This document shows positions 51,179 through 61,863 of a DNA stretch of 64,000 nucleotides, one piece after another (position 1 is the stretch's first letter; each line of letters opens with the position of its first letter). The DNA is from Rotaria sp. Silwood1. Its lineage: Eukaryota; Rotifera; Eurotatoria; Philodinida; Philodinidae. The notes beneath the pieces are model-generated. The model was not told the DNA's origin, searched no databases, and saw only the letters and a list, made by a program, of their open reading frames with translations. The position numbers and the translations under genes were made by a program. Location of the stretch: the NCBI GenBank assembly GCA_905250075.1, contig CAJNOP010000001.1:3940514-4004513 (forward strand), written 5' to 3'.

Positions 51179-51470
51179 CAGTGGCGTAGCCAAGAATCTG
51201 CAAGTCATAGGCAGTTTTTCAGCTAATTTATTTCGAGAAACGGGTAGCAAGGGGCAATTAAAAACCGATTGCGCTACAACTTTTTTTTACTTATCGCCAT
51301 CACAAAAACCGATGCTATTGAAAAGAAGTTTGTTACTCTCAGGTAAGAGGCAAGCTCCTTCACTTTTGTGACACAAGATCTAAAAGGGGCGTTCAATTGT
51401 ATAGTGGTAGAAATTTGGGAGCCCTGCTCCCCCGCTTGCAATGGATAGAGAAAGGAAACCAGGAGCAATT
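51179..51470 (+). mobile_element. hAT-like element, left end
   Basis: CAGTGGCGTAGCCAAG at 51179 is the typical terminal sequence of many hAT superfamily elements. The block that follows is richer in G/C than its flanks and ends with GGGAGCCCTGCTCCCCC. I could not find the inverted partner CTTGGCTACGCCACTG downstream, so the element is truncated or its right end has decayed; its extent is approximate. Confidence 0.4.
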
Positions 51471-51934
51471 CTTTTAATAATTGCAGCTAATAGATTAATA
51501 TTTTGTGCGCATATAGCTAGCACTTCATAGCGATTATCTGTGCTTATCCAACTTTCCATTCTCGAAAGACTCTTGGAAAATGACGTTTTCGACTGTCGTA
51601 AACTGCAAATTAGCACAATAAAAAGTAGTTGCTCCATTTTAATGTTGTTTAGCAAAAATGAGACAATAATTTCTTTTCATATACTTGATATAATTATTAA
51701 TTATGTATAATATAAATCTACCATCGACTAATTACCCTTCAAAAACCTAAAACAGGTTATTATCAATAATTTGTTTCCAAAATTTGAATTCTTACAGACA
51801 AAAAAATTATAAGGATGCGAATAAAACGTCATTCTATAGTTTTCATTCAATATTCATCTTAATATGTGATTTACCAAAGTGTAAAATCTTAAGACTTTTA
51901 AGGAAAAGTTCACTGTTTCGTTACAGTAGAACAC

Positions 51935-52016
51935 ACGTATATGTTGTAGTCAAAACTAAAATTCAGTCAAATTTAAAATTTGACTGAATTTTAATTTTGA
52001 TCACAACATATACATA
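51935..52016. repeat. Palindrome of ~82 bp with almost no loop
   Basis: The arms meet around 51975: AATTCAGTCAAATTT faces AAATTTGACTGAATT, extending outward to TATATGTTGTAGTCAAAACT and its near-perfect inverse. It can form a cruciform or a short hairpin RNA. No coding role. Confidence 0.85.
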
Positions 52017-53279
52017 TATTATATCAAACATCTTTAGAAAAAATGTATTTTAATAGTTTATTACTTGGTAAAACCCCTCGCGATAGCAAATTATCAATAA
52101 TTTAGTAAGCAGACAATGTATACAAATCAGAATAAGTAGAGTTTTCCATACAAGAGGGACAAACTAGAACATACTTGATAGTCTAAGATTTTTAGAAAGC
52201 CATATAATCTCTAACGTAGATTGATTCCATAGTTGCATTTTTTTTTGATAGTTCCGACTGTTTATGATCTGATTGGCCGAAATTAGTCACAAATAACGGT
52301 CAAGCTCAAATTTATAGCTATAGCTAGATCAATGCTTACATAGAAAACACGGTTCCTTTTAATTGAATTTTTATTTATGCATGAGATAATATTTTGGAAA
52401 TGTACAGATGAGGATGGAAAAGTACCCACACTTGAGTCAACAAATATTGAAGGAACTTCATCAAAAGCCGATGTTCAGGTTTGACACAAGTCTAGTTGTG
52501 ACATGTAAATGAGCTCACTGATGTTATGAAGCTTGTCACGAAATAAAAACGAAATGACAGAAATACTTCGGATCAGTTTATAGTATTTTGCTAATTTCAA
52601 CAATGTGTCTCTAGTATGCTGTAGAAAATTTTTATACATGTTATATGTAGTTTGAAATCAATCTGTAATATATCCTAAAATGTCTTAAAATGAGTGTCTG
52701 AATATTTCATATTTCCTGAAGTTCTGTTTAAAACCTAAATTTCTCGATATTCATAGCATATATTGCAATCTTTGTTAGCTCTATTACGAAAACTATTTAC
52801 TTTCACTAAAGTTATCTATTTCGAACGAAATTTAGAAAGATCGTGCAACTGGGTATATTTTTACGAAGGAAAAAATGATAAAAATATGAAACGAATCATT
52901 TTACACCTTTGAACAAAAGTCTTTGCCCCTTTATCTTATTATGCTACGATACTTTGCATTAAATTTATTATTGAATGAAGATATGACATGAGAGTTTTAT
53001 TATTGTGATCTGTACACCAAAATGAAATAAAACTTTCACGTCATATTTCTGCTCAGTACTTTCCGTAATACAAAGTTTGACGTCGTAAAATGATGAGGAG
53101 GAGAAAGATTTTGTTTTTCGGGATGTACGTCTTACAAGGAAAGTTGTGCATGATTTATTCATATATTTAATTCCTAAGAAAGTCAAAGAACCGATGCTAA
53201 AATAAAATGGCCAATCTAAAACCTGAGGTTGATGTACGTGTGCTGTTGATTTATCTATTCAAAACGTGATGCACTAGCC
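52017..53279. other. Intergenic DNA
   Basis: No gene or repeat supported. The minus-strand frame at 52968-53186 has no domain. Confidence 0.45.
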
Positions 53280-53560
53280 CTAGTGAAACATCTTGTGAAC
53301 AAGATCTTGGTCAAGATACAAGATACAGAAATGTTAACAGATCTTAAAAAATAGGTACAAAATAATCACGTTATCTTGTACCAAGATCTTGAATTAGATC
53401 TTTAGTAGAGATTCACAAGATCTTACCGACAGATATTCAAGATCTTAAGTTTAATGTCTTGTTTTTTGTGACCCTTTTCACTGATCTGTGGTACGGATAA
53501 TTACATCTTGGGTCTTGATATACAAGATTTTCAAGATCTTTAGTCCACATCTTGTTGTTT
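53280..53560. repeat. Cluster of AAGATCTTG palindromes
   Basis: More than ten exact or near copies of the self-complementary core AAGATCTTG, plus variants TCAAGATACAAGAT and CATCTTG, in about 280 bp. Spacing is irregular, so it is a degenerate palindrome-unit array rather than a clean satellite. Confidence 0.7.
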
Positions 53561-54193
53561 AGTCTTTATTAAATACTACTAAAAACATCTATCTGAAAAA
53601 TTCTGGTACACTTAGTTTTCATAAAAAGTAGTAAAACAGGAAAAGAATCACAAAATTACAAACACGCTATAGTTTTTATAGATAACTAGTACGAATTGAG
53701 GCATTTCACCAAGATTAAAATATAAAAATCCTATATTTATTTTCTTTTTCGAAAGAATCCCACCTTCACAAAGTTTGAATCGTAAAATATTTAGTGTCAT
53801 AACCAAACGTGAATCATTTTTTCATAGAAAAACCAGTCTTTCATAACCGCGCTCAAATAGTTGAAAAACTTTGTTTTGTTTTCTATTTAATTCTTTGCTA
53901 GAAGTTCTTCATAAGTTGAATTTTATTAATGGACAAATACCTCTTATGTTGTAAAATTATCATATATCCAAGACCCTACCAAGCTGATGCGTTTGATTTT
54001 TAGAAATGAAATTACAGGCAATTTAAATAAAAACTAATGATTATAATTAGATTCTCAATATAAAACATACAATTTACTTATGTGATTCTATTAACGATAT
54101 TCATCAATATTATGTACTATATAGTACATGCTGCTTATCAGACACTCACTATAGAACAGCGTCCAGAATACACTTAAATACAGCATCACCATA

Positions 54194-54590
54194 GGTCCAC
54201 AAGAAATTAAATTTATCCTAGTTTAACTTTCCTTTACAGTTGTAAACTGCCTTTATTCCCTTTAGTCTCTTTAGTCCCTTGATTTCCTTTAATCCCTTTA
54301 GTCCCTTTGATATCTGTAGTCCCTCTAATCATTTTAGTCCCTTTAGTTTCTTTAGTCTAAAGAGATTAAAGGGACTAAAAGGACTAAAGGGATTATAGGT
54401 ACTAAAGGGATTTAAGAGACTAAAGGTACTAAAAAGACTAAAGAGACTAAAAAGACTAAAGGGATTAAAGGGACTAAAAGGATTGAAGGGACTAAAGGAA
54501 TTAAGGGAACTAAAGGGAGTAGAGGGATCAAAGACTGTTTATAACTTTAAAGGAAAGTTAGACCAGGATAAATTTAATTTCTTGTGGACC
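54194..54590. repeat. Fold-back element with (CCCTTTAGT)n / (ACTAAAGGG)n arms
   Basis: The outer ends are inverted copies, GGTCCACAAGAAATTAAATT at 54194 and AATTTAATTTCTTGTGGACC ending at 54590. Inward, both arms share AACTTTCCTTTA, then about 110 bp of degenerate 9-10 bp CCCTTTAGT units on the left and about 180 bp of the inverse ACTAAAGGG on the right. The strand switch is near 54355-54360. Confidence 0.9.
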
Positions 54591-54705
54591 CCCTTGTGCT
54601 CCCCCAAGGTCAGGATAGACGTCTTTGATAAACATGTAGCGATCATACACCACTAATATCTCAAAAGGATATATGAACTCCTTTGTTCGTCCACTTCTAA
54701 AGGAT

Positions 54706-55047
54706 TTCCTAATCGAGAATCCCTAATCGCATCCCTGGGAAGTCCCACACTCATCCTCGGTCCCTGGTGGAATCTCCGTCATAATTTCCCAAGGATTTCG
54801 AGGGGATTTTATAATGAGATTTTACTAGGGGTGGATATTATGATAACAACGTCGTGTACGATCGTTTGCAGTCGTCGTAAGTCTCATGGTATATTCATGG
54901 AAGAGTCTCTGGCAAATCCTCAGGAATTCCCTAGCAAATTTTCAGAAACTTCCACATCAATCCCTGGGGACTTCTTGACTTTCTTGTCAATCCATAGGGA
55001 ACCCCTGTCAAGATTCCCCAGGGATTTGTTTAGGGATTCTCGACTAG
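54706..55047. repeat. Second minisatellite fold-back, TCCCTGGGAA-like units
   Basis: The ends CTAATCGAGAATCCCTAA (about 54709) and TTAGGGATTCTCGACTAG (about 55025-55042) are inverted. Between them are degenerate TCCCTGGGGA / TTCCCAAGGATTT units, switching orientation roughly midway. It lies about 120 bp from the previous element and has the same architecture but an unrelated unit sequence. Confidence 0.7.
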
Positions 55048-55518
55048 GGTTAAGTAAAAGATGATGAAGAAATAAGTTTCAAGATAGATTGAATAAAACA
55101 ATATTCTCATAATTAGTAACAACCGCTGCATCGTTTTCCACATTTTAATTCTACAGGAATTGCACTAACAGCTTTTGGTGAAGTGTTTCACACTTGTAAT
55201 CTTCAACTTTCAAATATTTGAATATATTAAGTCAAAAAACATAAATAAGCACAAATAGAAACACTAGTGAGTTTTAGCGGAAAAACGAGTATTTTCACAA
55301 AAATAATACTATTGAATTGTGATCATTGTGAGCGTCAGTTTAATGAAAAAAATAGTCAGTTGATTTTTCTGAAACACTTGATTAGATCACAATAAGATAC
55401 AACGCATTAAGATGATGTCACTTAAACCTGTGCACGTGTATATTCAGCTAGATTTTTCGGCATTCAACTATTGGTATCTTTTCAAAAATCCCGTGGTGTA
55501 ATTGCTTTTTAATTAGTG

Positions 55519-55746
55519 ACTCGGGTCGATCGAAACATCTATCCGTATTTTCACCGTCAATTTGCTTCATACGGCCTGGTGAACGGACCCTATTTTCTTG
55601 CCATCTTGGACACCGATACGGCACTGTATACCAGATCGTATTTTCACAGCATACGGCCGTACACGTGCCGTAGTCTCATTATGATAGGGCCGTATAACTG
55701 CGTCCACCCATACGGCCGTATACCGGTCGTATCGATTGACCTGGGG
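55519..55746. mobile_element. MITE-like element A, copy 2
   Basis: A copy of the block at 37195-37456, in the same orientation. It shares ACTCGGGTCGATCGAAAC at the left, CCGTCAATTTGCTTCATACG inside, and TCGATTGACCTG at the right. Small indels distinguish the copies. It lies about 70 bp left of the mariner relic. Confidence 0.75.
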
Positions 55747-56397
55747 AGCCATTGCCCAATGGCCATACCGTGGTTAGAACATTTTCTATGCCGATTATTC
55801 AAAATAAAACACATAACGGATGATCGAAAACTTTTTGGACAAAATGTTGAAAGCCAAAACATATATATAGAACCTAGAGAAATAAATTGTTTTTACTAAT
55901 TATATAGCTTGTCGCATCTCCAATATATAGTATTAATTTGAGACTTTTCGATCGATCCATTGTTGTCAAAATGATTGATCTTCGTAAACGTGTTTTTTCT
56001 ATGCTTGGCCAAAATAAAAATTTGAAAAAAATTGATATAGTAAAACATTTTGCAGAAAAATTTTTTCATAAAGTTTGAACTTACGTTTCTTCTATTCAAT
56101 AAATATTTATTATAGAAGTTTACTTACATAAAATACACACAACATAAATCTAAAAAATTACATAGTCAAAGTATTGAAAATGGTCCTTTGTCTTCTATTT
56201 TTCGTAATTTTGTTCTTATGATCTCCATTATGTGTTGGACAACGTCGATATCAATTTGTTTTATTTGCTGACAAATTCGTCTTTTAATTGTAATTCGCTT
56301 TTTGCCTCTCAACCTCCCTAGTAGACTTTATTAGCAAGCATCAACCAAAAGTCCTCTATTGCTCTGGCTTTTGGAATATTTGATGAATTTACTTCCT

Positions 56398-57273
56398 AGT
56401 GAAAAATATTTCTAAAAATACCGGAAGAGAACGCATTCATAAAAATGTAGAGACTTGTCTTTTACATGAAGAATGTGTTGTACAGCTTAGCGAACGTTTT
56501 TACAAACAAAAAGAAAAGCTCTGAGTCTAAAGGAACTCATTCTTTACTGTTCCACACCACTACGAAATGCTTTCTTCTCAGTTCAAAAATCGTTCTCTAT
56601 CTGGAGAGAAAGCGTTCTGAACCGTTCCATGAGGCAATAGAACGTGTCTCTGCCCATTCTATTTCGAAACAGTCAAGATAGGATTCCATCGAAATGAGAC
56701 CGTTTTTGTAACATTCTCTCGAGAAACATCTGAGAATAGATTCTTTTGACTGATGAACGCTTTCATCTGAATTTAACGTCACTTTTGATTCAAAAATGAT
56801 AGCTCTGAAGTACGACACCCTGAAACTAGTGCCAAAAATGGTGGAACCTTCAATTAGTCATACTTTACAACTGGCAGTCCTGATTCCAAAAATTTTTTTT
56901 TAATAATAGTTTGAGCTATGAAAAATTAGAGCACGCCATTGGATAGAGCTCGTCAAGTTACACCAGAATTGATCTTTCAATAAATTATGTCTAAACTTCT
57001 CTTCGAGAACTCTTATGGTGAATCTCAATTCCGAAAATAACGACCAAGAATGAGTTTCAAAAAAAGTTAGCTTTTTTTTTGAGAAAAGAAAGCGTTCCTA
57101 AAAAGCTGGAACAGTTAAGAACACATTCCAAAAAACATGGAATGTGTTCTTAATGGTTCCATTTTGGAACGCTTTTCACTTTTGTTGGAACGTCTTCTTT
57201 TCTTTAAAAAAGGTCTTTTAATTTTACGGAACGCGTTCTTTCTCATTCTTTGAAGCAAATATTTTTCACTGGA
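56398..57273. mobile_element. Insertion in the mariner relic, GGAACG/CGTTCC-rich
   Basis: The ends are inverted: AGTGAAAAATATTTCTAAAA at 56398 and AAATATTTTTCACT ending near 57271. The interior holds many copies of GAACG(C/T)GTTCT-like palindromes (for example 57101-57130, 57160-57260). It separates the FIPKQ part of the transposase from its KARAIEDFW part, which defines it as an insertion. Open frames inside (56466-56818) are not genes. Confidence 0.65.
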
Positions 57274-57466
57274 TTGTTTTGGTATAAAGTTCATGTGATA
57301 TTGGAGAAGCCATTGTGTTGTTTCGTTAACATAATGTGATGTTGATAGATGGGGCCAAAATACATAATCATCATGAGAATGATGTGCTTCAATAAATGAA
57401 AGAAGTTTACTTAAACATTCTTTAATATAAACATCGGCAGTGATAGCCGGACTTTTTCATACAATG

Positions 57467-57884
57467 GGCTATTTAATTTCAGTCTGAATTTATCAAATAA
57501 AAATAATACTTGATTTCAAACTGAAACGTGAGTCTAGGAGTGAGGGGGGAGGGGTGACTGAGGGTGTGGGTGTTGGTCTGGGACCCACACACACCCACAC
57601 CCATGATACGGGTGTGGGCGCGCGAGTGAGGGTGAGGGTGTGCTTGTGGTTTTGTGTACTATAGGCTTTAGTCCCCTGCACAGGGGACTAAGCGGGGACT
57701 AAGCTTTTTGTGGGGGGACTAAGGGGGACTTTGCAGGAGTGGGGGAGGGGGAATAAGGGTTTTTAGTGAGACTACGTAGTATCAAGCGAGAAAAGTTTGA
57801 TTCGGAAGAAATTGGTGTGGTTTTTTTAATTTTAGAATTCAGTTTGAAATAAAAAAGCCCATAGACTCGACTTTTTATGGTTAC
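57467..57884. mobile_element. Nonautonomous element copy 2 (TTTCAAACTGAA ends) with GC-rich core
   Basis: The ends match the element at 36370-36932 (TGATTTCAAACTGAAACG at the left, GAATTCAGTTTGAAATAA at the right) and are mutually inverted (GGGCTATTTAATTTCAG versus GGGCTTTTTTATTTCAAAC). The core (57540-57760) is strongly G-rich: GGGTGTGGGTGT, a CACACCCACACCC stretch, and GGGGACTAAG units. It interrupts the transposase between GISTPF and TADVYIKECL. The A/GTAAAAAGTC-like sequences on both sides may be a target duplication. Confidence 0.65.
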
Positions 57885-59023
57885 AATAAAAGGTGTTGAG
57901 ATACCTTTTGTTGATAAAGCTAACCAGACTAAAATCTTTTTTGCATATTTTTCTTTTTTTTTTTGTATTTCACGTTATCTGGAGCATGTTCTTTATCAAA
58001 CGAACAAAAACGAGTATTTCGTGATATATCATCAATTGAGAAGGTAAAATATTTTTCGTTATCAATAATAATGAATGTGTGTGTTGTTGTAAGTTGATGT
58101 CTAATTTTTTGACATCTTTCTGGTATTTGTCAAAGTTGTTTTTCTGTATATTTTGGTACCTTCTGACGTTAATAATATTTCAGACCTATTTTCTTCAAAT
58201 TATAATTAGTTGCTTGTGCGCAGCCAAATTTTCTTGCTCATTTTTTTTTGATTGACACCAACACGCTTTGCAGCAGCATATTGCAAACGCTTCAAGTTTT
58301 TTCTATCAAAATATGTTGGACGACCAGCTCCTGGACAGTGTTCAACTGGTAGACCAATTTCATAACGTTTTATAATATGATAAACTGTTGATTTTTGAAA
58401 ACCTTCTTGTGCAAAATGTTTTACTATATCAATTTTTCTCAAATTTTTTTTTGTCCAAGCATAGAAAAAACACGTTTACGAAGATCATTCATTTTGGCTA
58501 CAACGGATCGATCGAAAAGTCTCAAATTAATAACATATATAGAGAGTGCAACACGCTATATAATCAGTAAAAAAGATTTATTTCGATAGGTTCTATATAT
58601 ATGTTTTGGCTTTCAACATTTTGTCCAAAACATTTTCGATCACCCGTAAGAGTTTTCTTTTTCAAGCGTTCAAAAAACAAAGCACAAAATAAACTTTTTG
58701 GCGATCTTCTTTGTACAACGTCGAAAGAAATTCTATCAAAAAGAGACTTTGAATTAGTAATGTTCTGTCATATGTATTTGTGCTAATATTTTTGCAATTT
58801 TAGTATTATAATCAAATGTAATTCATTTAACTTTTACTGATGACATATAGATTTAGACATTTTAGTTGAGAGATGCTCACTAAAACTTTGAATAACATCA
58901 TATAGATAAAATTATCTGATTTATTAAAGAGCTCTGCATATGTTTCTGTTTCAATGAACTTTTGAAACATTTTGTATTTCAGACTTTCAATCTAATTACA
59001 TCAATTTGTTTCTTTATCATAAT

Positions 59024-61705
59024 ATGATATCAATTCGGCATTTTAAATTATTTCGACGCTTCCTTTTTCGTCGTTTGTTTATTACAATAATTTTTCTTAC
59101 ATGTGTGTATCTATTGTTATTCTATCGTAACTATTCTGATACACAATATTTTGATCCTTCTTCTACAACGTTTCCTGATCACGATATGTCATGTTATTAT
59201 AAGCCATCAACTAATGAATTCATTTTTAATTATAAAACAAACTCATCAATTCAAAATCAACCGGATATAACACGTGTAGAACCAACTATTCAACGAATAC
59301 GTAATTTCTTAGAAATAATTCGTTCAAAAGAAGATAAATATCAATCACTCTTAGAAAATTTTGATGTTTTTAACATGTTAAATCCAGATAAATCATTAAA
59401 ACCATATTCATTTCAAAGCAATATAGATGAAATCAAATTCTTATACAATCGTTTTATAAAACTAATGCCAGATAAAAAACAATTTCAAATTGATCAAACA
59501 TTTATTGATTATTTAAGAAACATTTCCAATTATTTACTAGATGGATTAAGAAATCAACGAACAAACACAGTAAATAATTAAAAAAGAACTTTATTTTCAA
59601 TAATTTTTGTTATTTAAAAAAAAATCTTCAATAGTTTCAAGTTTCATGTGTTCGTAAACCAGTGTTTGTTCTTGCTTGTGATCATGCTTTTTTTGATGGA
59701 CTTCAAGGTGCTATTCATACACTTGATACTTATTGGTCTGATCATAGAATTATTTTTTATGATTTGGGTATTTCAAATGAACAAGAAACACTAGTGAAAA
59801 GAACAAAAAAAATATTTATTTAGTTTCTCAGTATGATTTGTTTTAATTTAGCTTAGAAAAAAATGTGCTCGATGTACAATTATTAAGTTCCCATTTGCAT
59901 CTATTGAAAAATATGCATCACATATTGGTGCATTAAAATATTATGGATTCAAACCATTCGTTATCCAGGTGAATATGTAATTTTTGTAAAATTAAACTAT
60001 TATAGTCATCTATTGGGTTGTAATTTAAAAAAAAATATTTTGACATGAGATTTTTTGAGTCCAGAATTAGCCCACTATTAAGTCCATCTCGTTTGATTTG
60101 TGTCGAGTAAAAAATGTTCGGGTCCAAAAAGATTTCTTTTTTGTGTTTAGAGCCCGTAATAGAAAACGAGACTAGTTGACGATTTGTTTTGAGCCCACTA
60201 AAATTTATTTACTATGAAAAATGAAAATAACATGATTAACAAAGTAAACCATCAAGAACATGAAATAACGCGATAAAACTGACCCTGTTTTCTTTGGTGA
60301 TCCATGTCGTTTGTCTAAGTTTTCCAATTTACTTGGACCTGATATTATGTAAAAATCACAGTGAATTCAAAAACGAAAAGAATGTTTTAAAACATCTCTT
60401 CAAATTTGTTAAGCTGCTGCACGTTACTGGTAATGTTGCAAGTTGAGCAGCAAGCAATCATCTTGAAAAAGATTCAAATTTTATCGATTATAGGGATTCC
60501 ACATCCGTTTGACCATCATAAAATAGTCAAACCTTCAATAACAACAGTTCAAGATACTCCATTGATAATTAATCTATAAATTACGCAATGAAAGTATTTA
60601 TTTTGAGGATGAATTTCATACTCGACGCGACATCATGGTAATCTCTCGTAATCCGAGCTCAGAAGACTCAAAATATTCTTTTGAGCCCGAACGTATTTTA
60701 CTGACCTCAAATCAAATCATCTGGGCTCATTTATGAGTTAATTATGAGTTTAGAAAACATTTTTTTTCAATATTTTGGTCTTGTTTGCCTTGCATGTGCT
60801 CTTGATGATGAGAACGTAGTTTGAATTCATTTAACGATTACTTATTTAGATAAATCATTCAAGTTTGAGTTAATGATAATAATTTAAATATTAAAAATCA
60901 CCTTTGCTTTAATGTAATCAAAACTTAATAAACTATAACAAGAATCTGACTGATAATTAAATAATTACTTATAGATTTTTTCATAATAAATATCATAGGA
61001 AAATAATTTTTCAGAAATCTAAACATAAATCAATGCTTTATTTAATCAGAAAGTTCAAAGAGAGATTTTTACTATCAAGCCAAAAATTTATTTTTATTTC
61101 GTCACATCTTTATTAACTATTGAAATGATAAACAAAATTTATGAATGATTTATCTTTCATAGGATGCTTTACGTCGTCATGGTACAATTATCTATGGTGA
61201 TTCATCTGTTCGTTTTAACTCTAATTCATTTAATCCAGTTTTAATTGATAATTACATTCGTGGTTTTGCTGCTCGAGAATTACCTGGTCATTCTCTACCT
61301 TGTTATACTCATGTCGATACATTTACTTGGTTTAATCAATCATATACAAATTTTGAGAATATTTATATGGCTGAAGCTAATTTTTTAGTTGTTACAGATA
61401 CATTTTTAACACGTCTGATTATGAAAGCATGGTTAACATGTGCACTTGAATCAGATTGTTTAGTATCATATGAATCAGAAACAAAATGTGGTAGAATTTC
61501 TTCTGACAAACATCGTTATGATCAAAGTGCAATGGTTATTATTTTAACATACTTTTTCTTTCAAGGCAATAAAGGAACATGGAGCGATCAAAAACTTAAT
61601 GATCCAGCTCCATATGATATGTTCACAAGTGTACAAAAAAACTTAGGTGATATTAGTCGTGGAGTTCGTGAACCATATTATTTATCGAAAAAAATAAACT
61701 CTTGA
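59024..61705 (+). CDS. Type II membrane protein, DUF1647-like putative glycosyltransferase
   Basis: Four exons: 59024-59569, 59641-59793, 59852-59968, 61163-61705. Phase 0 throughout; 452 aa. A short basic cytosolic end (RHFKLFRRFLFRR) precedes one membrane anchor (LFITIIFLTCVYLLLFY, about residues 16-32), typical of Golgi enzymes. A stem region (to about 182) has NYS and NSS glycosylation sites. The catalytic-like part has KPVFVLACDHAFFDG, HRIIFYDLGIS, LKYYGFKPFVIQDAL and GTIIYGDSSVRF. These resemble the conserved blocks of the nematode DUF1647 family, where D-SSVRF may be the DxD-like site. The function is inferred from this resemblance. Intron 3 (1194 bp) holds a fold-back repeat. Donors of introns 2 and 3 are GTGAA rather than GTAAG/GTATG. 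Confidence 0.72.
60030..60775. repeat. Degenerate fold-back repeat in intron 3 of the DUF1647-like gene
   Basis: The left part carries GAGTCCAGAATTAGCCCA, TTCGGGTCCAAAAAGAT and AGAGCCCG. The right part carries inverted forms (TCAAAATATTCTTTTGAGCCCG, CATCTGGGCTCATTT). The match is patchy, about 65-70 percent by eye, with a recurring GAGCCC/GGGCTC core. Confidence 0.5.
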
Positions 61706-61863
61706 AAACGCGCATAAATATTTTTTTCTTTTTGTGATGACAAAAATCTTTCAAACTTATTTTGACTTTTATACTAGATGAATACTCGATCGCTTTTTTT
61801 TAATAATTTTCGTTCATATAAATATATTTTATCAAGTATTTAAAAAGTGTCTTTTAATTCTAG

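Larger units (their letters stand above)
56166..58492 (-). pseudogene. Degenerate mariner-type transposase
   Basis: Read on the minus strand from ATG at 58492. Blocks in order: helix-turn-helix with KIDIVKHFAQEGFQKSTVY and GRPTYFDRKNLKRLQYAAA (about 58442-58206); a frameshifted stretch with DNEKYFTF and ILVWLALSTKGISTPF (about 58070-57890); TADVYIKECL and DYVFWPHLSTSHY (about 57450-57310); then, beyond an insertion, KARAIEDFW and the C-terminal IDIDVVQHI...RTKLRKIED with a stop at 56166. Several frameshifts and in-frame stops are present. The Asp of the usual WPDLAxxHY block is His. It cannot be active. Confidence 0.75.
55816..58646 (-). mobile_element. Tc1/mariner element relic with long terminal inverted repeats and two nested insertions
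   Basis: Both ends carry inverted ~240-bp arms: TGATCGAAAACTTTTTGG at 55821 and its inverse ending at 58642, then GACAAAATGTTGAAAGCC and the run to the transposase start. A TA dinucleotide flanks each end (55814-55815 and 58647-58648), as expected for this superfamily. The arms include the ATG and first ~25 codons of a transposase reading frame in both orientations. The transposase relic runs on the minus strand. Two other elements sit inside it (56398-57273 and 57467-57884). Confidence 0.7.
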
